From the NCBI GenBank assembly GCA_027382625.1, contig JAJKFJ010020874.1:1-64000 (forward strand): a stretch of DNA of 64,000 nucleotides, read 5' to 3'. This stretch comes from Tetmemena sp. SeJ-2015 (Eukaryota; Ciliophora; Spirotrichea; Sporadotrichida; Oxytrichidae). Position 1 is the first letter of the stretch. Every line of letters begins with the position of its first letter. The notes below the pieces were generated by a model that saw only the letters and a list, made by a program, of their open reading frames with translations, did not search any database and was not told where the DNA came from. Position numbers and translations under genes: made by a program. Shown here in pieces: positions 50,336-61,900 of this stretch.

Positions 50336-50914
50336 AAAGGAAAATAATTGTTAAATGCAAGCTCTTCTTGTGCTCTTATCTTTCTTCTTCTTATAATTTA
50401 AACCTCTTTATTAAATTAATTTTTAATAGAATGGCTGCTCCTGCGCTCTCCTACTCCATCAGCAACAAAAAAAGCAGTTTGCTCAAGCTAGCATGGGAGC
50501 TCGACCCAGCTGGTTTGACCTCCACGACTCATGCTAGTCAAGCAGCACACAGTCAGCCACTGAGGCTAACCTCAACTCAGTCGGCGGGAGAGCTGAAGCT
50601 CCGAACTCCCTTGACAATCTTTAGATCTCACCCTCGGCAAGTCCGAGCGACCACAACCACGAGTCGCCGACTGAGGTGAGGTCGGCCTCGGTGGCTGGTT
50701 GCTTGCTGCTTAACTAGCAGGAGTCGCGGAGGTCTGACTGGCTGGATCGAGCTCCCGTGCTATCTAGACCAAACTGCTTTTTTTGTTTCTGATGGAGTAG
50801 TAGAGCGTCAGGAGCAGCCATTCTTTTAAAAATTAACGTTAATAAAGAGATTTTAATTAGAAGAAGAAAGATAAAAACACAAGAAGCGCTTGCATTTAAC
50901 AATTATTTTCCTTT
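50336..50914. mobile_element. 579-bp GC-rich foldback (near-palindromic) element
   Basis: The arms 50336-50586 and 50665-50914 are inverted copies around a 78-bp loop. The outer ends are AAAGGAAAATAATTGTTAAA and its complement. Inner parts also pair, for example ACCTCAACTCAGTCGGCG with CGCCGACTGAGGTGAGGT. Arm identity is roughly 85% by eye. The inner 350 bp is markedly GC-richer than any neighbour. Both arms carry the same short frame (RMAAP...) on opposite strands, a by-product of symmetry rather than a gene. I find no convincing target-site duplication. It encodes no transposase, so it would be a non-autonomous foldback or MITE-like element, or a hairpin-forming locus. Confidence 0.75.
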
Positions 50915-52240
50915 CGTTTCTTAGGTATAGAATATAAGTTCTTACTTGAGTTAAGCATCTACGCAGGAATTTCATTAGAAGTAGAGTATCCCTCTTTCAC
51001 CACATAAGAGCTATCAGAGTTTTGGAAGTACATTGAGTCCACGAATTTAACTGAGAGTGAGTCCTTCCCTTATGCAAAAAAGATTACTATTAATAAGATA
51101 CTACCAAGATAGACTGAGAGATATACTAGGAATTTTGAAATAAGATAGATTTAAACAGTAATCTCATCAGAGATGTAGGAAGCTAAACTGTATTCAACTA
51201 TAGATGCATTCAAAGCCTCAGATTGTTTCAGACAACTTTTAAATAAAGAAGTAAAGTTAATTAATCAAATAAGAATTTAGAACTGAAGAGCTGATGTGTC
51301 GTTAGTGAAATTTTTGGATTGAAAATTAAATTATAAATATATATATACCTATTAAATATTTAAAGAGTAAAATAGACATTCCCTTGTATATTAGTAGAGG
51401 AATCATATGTGCTAAGAGTAATGGGGTAAGAGTCATTCATAACAGATCCTGTGGGATTCTTTGATATCGTTAGCCCTATGTGAGTTGAATTGTAACTGTA
51501 CGAGGGAGAAAAAGTAAAGTTGGCCACTGTAAAATTAACCGCTTTAATTAAATTTTTAATGATGCTATCTTAAATTATAAGAAGGACTCAAGGTGCAGTA
51601 TTTGTTACTTATTAAGGTTGTATTGAGTTTTTTAATGAAGAAAACCTCTGAGTTGGCATCTTAGTATTAGTCAAAGTAGATATCCTCCTACGAGAAACTA
51701 GGCAAGGCGTAGCACTTTGTCTTTAGAGACTACAAATTTAAATATAAATTCATGCTTGCTGCTGTAAAGGATGGCCCTGCTCCATTTGAATATGTCATCA
51801 TAGTTTTATTTTTAATCCATAATAAGATATAATAAGATATAATGAAGTTAGTGACTATGCTGATTCGCTATAAGAAGAAACAGTATAAGACTATGGACTT
51901 GAAGTACCGAATTAGACACTCGTAAACGTTGTCGAATTTTAAAAATACAATAGTATCATTGGTGTAGTAATTGTTGAAGCTGGCGCATTTACTTTACTGA
52001 TAATTGCTTGTTATGAAAGCGATTTGATTCTAATTCGTATTTTTCTAATAGAGGCAGTTTATTCGCAATACAAATAAATTTAATTATAGAGATTCAATTA
52101 TCCCTTGGGTTAGGGAGCCATAGAGATATGTATTCGAGTATTTGTAGGGATTAAACCTGCCATTAAATTAAAATTTATGAAGGAGAAAGGATAGTAAACT
52201 CCTCCAAACAGATTTCCTAGTAAAAATATTAAATATTTTA

Positions 52241-53228
52241 GGATGAATACGAAAGTATTATCAATGATCGATATATAATTGCTCTTAACTGTCATTAATT
52301 TTTAATGGAATTAGAACTTTATTTAATGTCATAGAATTTTATAAAAATAGACTGCTTAACAAATCAACTGAACTTTTACTTCTTACTGTGAGAATCATAG
52401 CTGCTTGCACTATTCATTTATGCTCTTTGATTTAGGCTTTTTATTATGAGATTTTTTATACGGGTTCTTGGCTTCTGTAGTCCACTCTCTAGAACACAGT
52501 TTACATAGAGCCACCAACGAGAACAAACAGAAGCTTTCTGATGTTTGGTTTTGTTGCAGTTCTCGCATCTCTAAAGTTTATGTTTCGTATGGCGACTCTA
52601 CCGCAGGTTCCTTTCTAAATAATGAGTTAAATAACTGGTAGAATGAGGAAGCATTACTTTCTTGGAACTTTACAAGAGAAGCCCATTCTTGTGAAAATAT
52701 TTTCCTGAGTAGTAGTTTTGTTTAGCCCGCTCACCAAAGCAACGTTCCTGTGATTTGCCACTGCCATCTCCCTCTGATATTACTCCAAATCTGAAAGGAA
52801 CATCTTTTACAAGAAACACCATGTGAAAAATGTAGCAGTTTTGGACCGTAGTGATCTCATGGACGAATAAGGCTGCTTCAAATACAGGCTCCCCTGAAGT
52901 GTAATAGTATAAACTTGGTCTTGATTGGGATGTTCCACTTTTACAGTGTCTCAATTCTGACATAATAGTTAATGATGTGCTATGGAAAATTCTTAAAACT
53001 CAAAAGAGTCATGATTGATGAAGTATTAGCCTCTGTCCTTGAAGAATTTCGAAGGAACCTTGCTCCAAGTATTTAAATTTAACTAAGAGAGGAGAGTGTT
53101 AAATCCTTTGTAGTCTTTATACTCTCAAGCTTCTACAATTTTTTCCCATTCTAAAAGTATAAAACAAGTAATTTTGGCAATTAGAGCTATATTTTTCGAT
53201 CATTTATCATCCCTTTTAGTATTCATCC
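52241..53228 (-). mobile_element. 988-bp TA-flanked element with terminal inverted repeats, inserted in P3
   Basis: P2 reads straight from AAAATATTAA to ATTGAAAGCAAGTATG, while P3 has about 1 kb between the same flanks. The insertion is bounded by GGATGAATAC (52241-52250) and its complement GTATTCATCC (53219-53228), each next to TA (52239-52240 and 53229-53230). The inverted similarity continues with gaps for about 45 bp (both sides read AATGATCGA and then a CTCT). TA duplication with inverted ends is the signature of Tc1/mariner-type elements and also of TA-type internal eliminated sequences in ciliates. The interior holds one open frame. Confidence 0.75.
52364..52963 (-). CDS. Open frame of 199 codons inside the TA element
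   Basis: The ATG at 52963 (MSELRHCKSGTSQSRPSLYY) leads through several TAA/TAG codons to TGA 52364-52366. The C-terminal part is Lys/Arg-rich with a cysteine cluster, RCENCNKTKHQKASVCSRWW then VNC, reminiscent of the zinc-binding ends of some transposases such as piggyBac. However, the TA flanks do not fit piggyBac (TTAA), and I see no DDE catalytic triad. A second frame on the same strand is also long and open, and a third shows WSKVPSKFFKDRGQYF upstream, so frameshifts may have broken a longer product. A transposase remnant is a guess from context. Confidence 0.4.
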
Positions 53229-54269
53229 TATAATTGCAATAAAGTATGTTGTGTGATCCAGTAATAGTCTTAGGAGTAGAGTCGCCATCTCCATTTATGT
53301 AAGTATCAGGGCTTGTATAATTGAATAGATTTGTTATGAAAAGCTTGAAAATTTTAATTTTTTAAGGATATTTCAGTTTGAATTAACAATTTACTTAAAA
53401 TGACTATTCTATCTGGTAGTGGATAATTAAAATAATAGGTTGATAAATTAGAGCCAAAGTTTCGTTTAAAAATTCTCCGTTGCTATTTTATGCATGACTC
53501 AATATTGCTATGTCTGAGCATTTAAATACTTTAAAATATATACATCCTCCATTACTGATTGAAATGTGTTTAATTTAAAATCATAATCTTGCTTTATTTT
53601 CTATTAAAAAGCAATATTTTAATTTTAAATCTCTCCATAGAGAAAAACCCTCTAGCCTAATTTTTGCTCCTAAATCAAATTATTCCAGAGAACAATTCGA
53701 AAATCTTGAAATTTTAGTCTTATGTTTGTCTTTAGAGGTCATGCATCCTAATGAATAATTTATCATTTAAGCTTTTATCTTCTCTATTATCAAATAAATT
53801 TAAGTTCATTCTTCAAATATTGCAACATTTTTTTAAAAACTTTAAATAGCTCATAGCCCTAAGAAGTTTAGAATCATAATTGCGGCATTAGTCCTGACAG
53901 GATGGATTAAATTTTGGCTATTTAAAAATGCTAAAAATTAACAATAATGAGGAAAATAGAAGATAGATTTTTCATAGTATTATCTGACTGATTTCAGAGC
54001 TAAAATTAGGGCATGATAGTTTTTACCTATTAATTCTTTTTAAAAAATTTTAATAGAAAAGGCTCCAATTTTTATTTAAAAAATTCCTTAATTAGCGAAA
54101 TAAACTTTAACCAAGTCTTTTTAAATGTGAGATGATTTATTTATCTCAATTGAAATTCGAATAGAATTAAATTAATAGTTTATAAATTATTACGAATTTT
54201 TAAATATCTTAATTAAGAGATCCACTGAATCAATATGTAATTGATGAAGAAAAACTTGTCGACATTATA

Positions 54270-54450
54270 GCAGGAAATTTAATTAAAATCGGTGATTGAT
54301 TAAAATAATAAATAAAGAGTTGTAAATTCATGGCAGTTGAAATCATAAATTCGACTCCTGATCTGCAGATTGTTCGATAGATAAACAAAAATTAATATGA
54401 GCTTCTTCTTAAATTATCTTAGTAGTGTTGCTCAGCTGCGAGATATGTAT
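54270..54450 (+). repeat. Dispersed repeat, copy 2 (inside P3)
   Basis: Partner of 9455-9640, on the same strand. It lies between the middle and the N-terminal ectodomain exons of P3; the corresponding P2 interval (46.7-47.3 kb) does not show it. Confidence 0.4.
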
Positions 54451-54826
54451 TTCGCAAAATCCAAGAGACCAAATATCGCTTTTGAATAACATTTCATTAC
54501 TTATAACTCTCGAATGAGTTCTCCCACACAAAAGTTGCAAGGATATAAAATTCTTAGAATTCCATTCTGAATCGAATAGTCTAATTATGATTTAAATTGA
54601 TTACAATTCAACTTCCTCTGCTTGTTTCCATTTTAATTAAATATATAATTCTCTTTATTATTAAATTCTCAGATATAATAAAATTAATTATAAAAATAGG
54701 TATTTTAAATTATGCCCAAGTAGGCTATAATAAATAAAATAAACTGTCTTATAGTTCATGTACTCATAGAAGCAATAGTATTATAATTTATTAAAAAAGT
54801 TAAGAAACCATTAAGGGTATATCAAC

Positions 54827-54879
54827 CACAGAAGTTGTTGAACTTCGTCACTAACCTCTCTCAACGCAAAGCTTCTGTG
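54827..54879. other. 53-nt hairpin-forming sequence
   Basis: CACAGAAG (54827-54834) pairs with CTTCTGTG (54872-54879), with a further GTTGA/TCAAC pairing inside. It sits in a 130-bp stretch that is GC-richer than its surroundings and absent from P2. It could be a structured RNA, part of an inserted element, or chance. Confidence 0.25.
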
Positions 54880-57340
54880 TATTTTCTAAATCCTAGTGTC
54901 TCGCGGGGGACGTCTTTACAAGTCCAAGATTTTAAATATTAATTTAAGAATGATAAAAGTATTAATAGATAATCTAAATTTTGAGTTAAATATTTTTATT
55001 AAATCGCTCATCTTTCTAACAAAAGGAAAGAGGAAATAATAAGTAAATTGCTTTTATTTTCAATTAAATAAGCATTAAAAGAAACTAAAGATCATTTTTG
55101 AAACAAAAATTGACATTAAAATACTAGTTCAACGAATATGAACTAAAGACTGCTGAAGCCATTTACTTTTAATTAGATAAATCTTATAATTTAAATGATT
55201 ATTAATGGATTGTATCGAATGTGTTGCTCGCAGGATTATATCCCTAAGCTGCAGTGTATGTATACCAGGCCACCTATTGATATGAAGTCTAAGTCTAGTT
55301 GTACCTGGAGAATTAAAAAAGCACCATCGTACTGCTCGATTTATGAAAACCAAAAGCGAAAAGCTTCTCTCCAGTACCTCTTAAAATTAATAACTCGTTG
55401 ATAATAAAATTAAATTCTATATTTAAAAGTACTTACCTCTCTACTTCAAGGATCCCACAAATTAAATGATGTCGAGAGCTTGAAATTACTTTTCCCAAGA
55501 AAGTTTAAATCGAAAATTATCATCAAAAATTTTATAGTGAGAGATATATTTTAATCAATTGAGTAAGCTACCATTTTCATCATATAACATTTAGTTAATA
55601 TATATTAGAAAATAATTTATGAGGATAACTGTCGGTTTAAAGAAGACAGTAGACCAAATTTAGAATGCTATTGTATAATAGCTAAAGTTAATTGATAGAA
55701 GCATCTGTTGAATAAATAAATGTCAAATAAATTGGCCTTCGCAGTAAATTATTTAAAACTTATAAAAAAATTTTAAAATTTCTGAATCACTTCATTTGAG
55801 GTTCCTCTAGTCCTTATCACTAGAGCCACTGATAAATATCTAATTTAGATTTTCGTAAAATTTTAAATAATTTAAATAGAATATTTTTATTCATTATAAC
55901 AAAGATAAAAAAACTATTTATATAATAATGAGTAAAAATTACTTTTAAATACAAATTATTTCAATAATACAAATATAGATTTAAACTTAGTGAATAGATA
56001 AATTGCCTAGATGACGCCTCTTAAATGAAAATCAATTAGGAGTTACTTTTCATTATAAAATTTACTGTCGGGAAGGCCCACCCAAATATACTATGATATT
56101 AAAGATTCTGATAATTTCTAATATTTTTAGTAAAGCATTTTTTACTTTAATAAACAAGTTAAACTTAGAAGAGTGAATTATAATCCCTAAGTCAGTATTC
56201 AACTAACCGAAATGCTCAAGCTGAAATAAATGACTATGGGCAAAATATGTTTTAAAGGATAGTTGGATAATTTATTTTCTAAATAAGTTTTAAAGAATAC
56301 AATATTTTTTAAGTTGCATTTCTCACACTTCCAAAAGATAAAAAAGATATCTCAAGTAAAATATTTTAAAAAGAAAAAAGGCATCTGTTTTTTAAAAATT
56401 TAATTATTGCGAATATAAGGATGTGTTTAATTGGAATGCAATAAGTTTATGATTAGAGTTGCTTTCTAATTTATATTAAATATAACAATTTAGATAATAA
56501 ATGAGCATATAGATATTGCATAACCATGAATAATTGATTTATAATTTTTTTTATTTTAAATTATTAATTTAAGGCTCAAACATTATTACGCTCTTATTAA
56601 AGAATAGGAAATTATTTTTATAATAAATATATTGAATAGATTATCTGAGTCAATTATTAGGCATAAGGATAAAAGTTTGCAATAAAAACTTTTTAATAAA
56701 AATAAGAATAAATAAACTTATAAAACAGGAGTGGCAGCATTTCTTTTTTCGTTGAACATAGTGGTAACATTAAATGCAGTATTAGTAAATGCGAATCAAT
56801 TTTTTTCTAATTAATTATTATCTTATTTGAATCTTGTGGGCTTAAAATAGGGGACTTCTAAGTTTGGCTATCTAGTATTAAGTTGATATGTCGACTCTAC
56901 CACTCCCTTGTAAAAAAAATAAAAAAAACGTGAATATTGTCGTCTAATTTGCTAAAGTAGAGTAGAAAATTATTTTGAATGAATATATTAGAGCACCTCA
57001 CTCAATATACTCCCATCTGTTTTATTCAATTTAACGTATTCCCTACATAAATTTGAGTTAGATTGAATAACTTAAACTGATTTATACTAAATCAAAATAA
57101 TTAATTCTAGTATAAATTATCTAATTCAAGAGTGATAAAAATTAAATTGAAACTAGCATATTTATTAAGTTTTAATTTCCAAAAAGAAAAAAAATAACTG
57201 ATGTTTGTCCTTTTGTGTCTCCATAGACAACTGGAAATTTATAAGTTTAGCAATTAGCTAAAGGAGGAGTCATACAAATTTACAAAGCTGAAAAGACTTT
57301 GATCAGAAAAAATAGTGCTCTCACTCTTTTATATTACAAT

Positions 57341-58901
57341 TCAAATGTTCTTTAGAGGTGACTCTTCATCAATTAACTGCTCTTTATTTAGCAAGAATTT
57401 ATATCTTTTTATGGCTTAAATAATATTTATAAATTTATTTTAAGGCGTCTGTAGATCAAATGTTGAATTCTTTTTAAAAATTAGATAATAAAGAAACTTA
57501 AAAATTAAAAATATGAAATTTTTTAATTGATCTATATTAGATAATTGATAAGCCAATATTTAATTAATGAAGAGTAGCCCAAAAAACTATTTGAAGTAAG
57601 ACATTTTTAATACTGTTTTGCTTGCTACTCTTAATTATCGCTTAAAAATAAATATCATATATAATTGTTTTGCTTATGCTCTGTTTAATCATATTTATTA
57701 TGAGAAGCACTTTATTGCTGAATTAAAAAATTAAGATTCGGAATAATTATCTCCCTAAATAATGGGCAAAAATTTCAAACACTAAAAATTTAATAAATTC
57801 CTTTTGTGGGAATATATTATGAACTAAAATTGAGGGGAAATTTTCTTTTTAAAATATTTCTACCAAATTTTTTTAAACATTTAAAAAAAATTTGATTAAT
57901 ATAAATGTTTTTTATAAATTATTAAAAAAATTCTTTTAAAATTTTTTAAAAATTTGAAAATTTTATTTCTTATTGGTTGTGTGTTTATTTTTTGTTCGGG
58001 GCCCTTTATTTTTTTTGTAAATTAAGTTGGGTTGGAAAACAAAAGTTATTTTTTTTTTTCCCCTTAAAATTTTTAAAAATTTAAAAATTCAATTTTTAAA
58101 AGTGGTTTTTAAAATTTAAAAAAATTGTTTGTTTTTTTTTTTAAAGATTTTTGGATTGTTCGGGGTTTTATTAAAATTTTTAAATAAATGATTCAAAATT
58201 ATAAAAGTAAAAATTTTCTTTTAATAATTTATCGAACTTTATAATTCCATAGTTTTATTTTTTGAATTTTTATTCAAGGAAAAACTTGCCTAATTTTGTA
58301 ATTTTTATTTTTTTAAAAATAAAATTTTTAAAAAAAGTTAAAATAGTTAAGTTTTTAAATTTTAAAATTTCTTTAAAACCCGAAAAATTTTTTATTTTAG
58401 TCTGATAAAAAAAAATTCGTAAGGGGCAAGTTTTAATCTTTAAGGTATGATTCTTCTTGTCTTTTATTTTTCCTTCAAATTTTTTCACTTTTCATGATAG
58501 AGTTTAAAACCAAATGATTTTTTTTTTTAGCAACTTAAAATTAAAAAAAATTTGCATAAAGGGAAAATAAAAGTGAGTTTAAAAAAAATTTTTTTTAGAA
58601 TTATTCTTTAAAAAAAAATAGAATAATTTTAAACCCCTTAATGAAAGTTCTTAAATCTAATTGATCTTATTTAAATCGTATGAAATAAATATAGAGAAAT
58701 ACTATATGCAAAAAATTATTAGGTGCTTCTCTAAAAATTGACTCCAAAATAAATATATGTTTTTCTGTTATTTAATAAACATATCATCATTTCACTAATT
58801 TTTCAGCTTATTTTCACTAACTATAATTCTCATATTTATATTAATCTGAGAATTAGTGTAATTAAGAAATCTATTATCAAATTAACGTTAGATGAGATTT
58901 A
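57341..58901. other. Intergenic between CAP-G and P3, partly corrupted
   Basis: 57341-57780 is AT-rich and similar to the P2 5' flank (49330-49720: both carry GGCG.CTGTAGATCAAA and GCTTATGCTCTGTTTAATCAT). 57780-58640 consists of inflated homopolymers with no usable frame. 58640-58901 is AT-rich. No gene seen. Confidence 0.55.
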
Positions 58902-61900
58902 TCAAATTTAAATCTCACACTCTGACAAATTCAAAATCTCCTATTGATCACTCTGCTATTTTTCCTCTAGTCTAAAGGTTTTAAAAATAAGTGTGTAAAT
59001 AATTTCAAAAGGTTTGTTGGACCTTGCTTAAGAGTTCTCTTTGTTGGCCCTAACCTTTTTAGTCTTCTCCAAGTTCAACATATCACTATCACTGCTGTCC
59101 TCTGAAGAGCTTGATTCGTTGAAGATGACTGCTGATCCCTGTTTAGCCCTTCTGGTTGCCACTCCTCTTATCGAATCAAAGAATTCACTTTCCAAATATA
59201 TATTTAACTCAAAGCCTCTCTCTCAAATTATTAATGAAATTTCATAAATTAATGCCTCTGTCAATTTTCTCAATTTACTTATTCTTTGTAGTTTCTTATG
59301 CAGAGTAATTTTGTTGTTTGGACTATTGGACATTGTTGCTGTTGTTATTGAAAGTTTTATTGAGTCTTGATGATCTGGCTGGCAAAGGCTTGGCTGGCAA
59401 ATTCTGATTTCTGGCTGCGCCATTTACTAAACTTGAATTTAAGCTTTGATTTTGGTTTCTCGCTAATGGCTGGGTCTTATTCAGTGCTGATTTCTGTTAG
59501 ATGCCTTTTATGATAGAATATTTTTATATTAATATTTAATAACTTTTTTCATAAATCCAAAGACATCATCATCGTCACTCTCATCTTAAGAATCACTAGC
59601 CTACTGACTTTCAGAATAAACAGAAGAAGCTTTATCCCCTCTCTTAGTATTTTTACCTTTTTATTAAGCTCCTCTTTTACCTAAACGAATAATAATTAAT
59701 TTTACGAAATTGCACTTAAAACACTAATTTGTTGTGTGTACTTACCATTAAGAGTTTCATTGAGTGAAGGAGTGGCTGAGATAGACTTGAGTCTATTTCT
59801 TGTCATCCTCTACTATGCATAAGGATTGAAGCTCTTACTACTGACTGCACTTCTCTCATTCTTTAAATATTCACCACCTTCATCATCTTCATCCTCATCG
59901 ATTTCACTCTGTTTCTGAACATAATTGGAACTGTTTACATTTTCATCATTGCCAATCATTCTGGAAGAGTTGTTGCTTCTTTGCTTAGCGGAGGCTTTGC
60001 TTTTCTAGTTTCCCTTTGCACTCTGTTTTGGAGCTGCTTGCTTAACTGAGTTACCACTATGACTGGCGTCAAACTCTCTTACTTATCTTTTAGTTTCTTC
60101 AAAGCTGGTTTGCTGCTTCAAGCTTGTTATTGAGTTGGAGCGATCACCCAAGCCTCCATCCTCTCTCCTTTCAGATTGAGAAATCATCTCAAACTATCTG
60201 CTCAAGTTGTGACTGATATTTACTGTATCGTCTGGAGTTTGGTCACCTGAAATATTATAAGCATCTCCATCTCCGAGCCTGTTGATCTCTGAGTTACAGT
60301 CTTTGTTTGAGAGAGACTAGTTCAAAGGACTGAGAGAGTTCTTCCCTTTGGATATCTTATAGACTGTGCGCCCATTCTATATATCCTCTCTGATTCTTTG
60401 ATCGTTGCACTAAGAGTAAGAGGAACCAGACTGGCTGAGCACCGAAGTTCGCTTCTTACTAACAGCAAAATCCTTAGCCATCTATTTGGAAAGCTTGGAC
60501 ATCACATTCCTCCTCTGATCTCTTTCTTGCTCTTGATGTACTTTTCTAGGATCTACCTAGCCGTGATCCTCAGACATTTCTATATCTCCTCCTGCGTTAT
60601 TTGGCTTCTTGAATTTATCATTCCTTGATGAGCTGTTTCCGAAGAGAGGAACTTAGCCCTACCCTTACATTTGAGAGTGGATCCTATTGCCAACACTAAA
60701 CTCACTCTCCTCTTCCTCTATTTCTTCATCCTCATCATCATCGATATCCTCAATTATAGTTTCATAGAGTTTGTTCTTAATAACTGGCTTCTCTGATGAG
60801 CTGATGTCTCTCGCGTCGTCCTAGTCTTCTGGAATGGGTCTAAGCTTATCGGTTGTTTGAATGGCTGAGCGAGTACGCTGCTAATGAGAAGAGTTTTTAG
60901 AATTCCTCTGGTGATGGTTGTTAGACCTCAATCCACTCTTGCGTCTTGAGTATGAAGGCTAACTCTGAGAATTCTCAGAATCCTCTAAGTCTCTGGTCCT
61001 GCTTTTATTCTTGACTGAGTAAGGGGATATCATACTTCTGTCCAAACGAAATATAATATATGCCTATTACAAACCTGCTCTCTGGATCTCGTTACAAATA
61101 TTTTACGCCATTCACTTTCTTCATTTAATTGTAAGTTCTCTAAACTCCTCGTCGTCATCTTACACCAAATCGATGAGGGTGTCTTAGATCTCAGCTTCGT
61201 AGAAATCTTGGAGCTGTTTAATCCCACTCTTCCATCTCCTCTCCTGTCCTAGCCAGGTAAGCTCATTTAATCAATGTTAAGTTTTACTAACATATTTCTC
61301 TCACTTTACTTTCCATCCTGCTCCATTGATAAGTGCTGCACTGGGTCATCATCCTATTCATTTTTGATATCTTTAAGGACCTGTATTCTCGCTTCTGTTG
61401 CCTCTTTGAGCTTCTTGAGTTTCTAATTTCCCTAAACTAGCATGCGCATATTAGGCTCCAAATATTCAAGTAGCTATTACAGTTGAGGGATCTAATCACA
61501 CTTGTACACATTTACATACTCCACTATGTTGACGAGGTACTCCTTGACAATTGTCACTTTCTTGAAAACAGTGGCGTTGAGATAACACACCTGAGATCAA
61601 GAACTCCACGTTTAGATCAAGATCAAGCTAGAACTACTTAGCAGCATTTTAGTTCACATAGTCACGAGAAAGAAGCAGCATGAATACCTTGGTTATCTGA
61701 ACTGGGTCCAACTGGCATACTATCTAGCAATAAATATATAAGGTATATATCTTCTAGAGCTTTGCTTGGTTATTTTCCTTGTAAAAAGTGTCATCCTACT
61801 CATAGGATTCTTCATCTTGGTTAACATCATATTCATCCTCCTCTTCCTCCTCTTGCTAATCTTCTTCATCATCGGAATAATCATCATAATCGTCTTCGTC

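Larger units (their letters stand above)
50936..57340 (-). pseudogene. P3: P paralogue truncated before its membrane domain
   Basis: The leader region near 57230-57340 reads VRALFFLIKVFSALQICMTP, then ANCQTYKFPVVYGDTKG. P1's ATGAATAAAAGAGTG is GTAATATAAAAGAGTG here, with no start. The ectodomain follows P2: FNVTTMFNEKRNAATPV, a divergent MVLFQFSRYNQTQTSYQQ, LGNLFGGVYYPFSFINFNLM, then the Ig-like strands near 51350-51530. Homology with P2 ends at a GTAAGA splice donor near 50936-50946, 22 bp before the foldback element, and no membrane region follows. The gene is also interrupted by a 988-bp TA-flanked element and by a copy of the dispersed repeat. Loss of start, loss of anchor and two insertions argue for a pseudogene. 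Confidence 0.65.

Noticed and set aside
50368..50902. Two opposite-strand frames both starting RMAAP inside the foldback element
   Set aside because: They are mirror images produced by the inverted arms, with no homology or consistent codon use.
52364..52963. piggyBac transposase identity for the frame in the TA element
   Set aside because: Only the cysteine-rich end is suggestive; flanks are TA rather than TTAA and no catalytic Asp residues can be placed.
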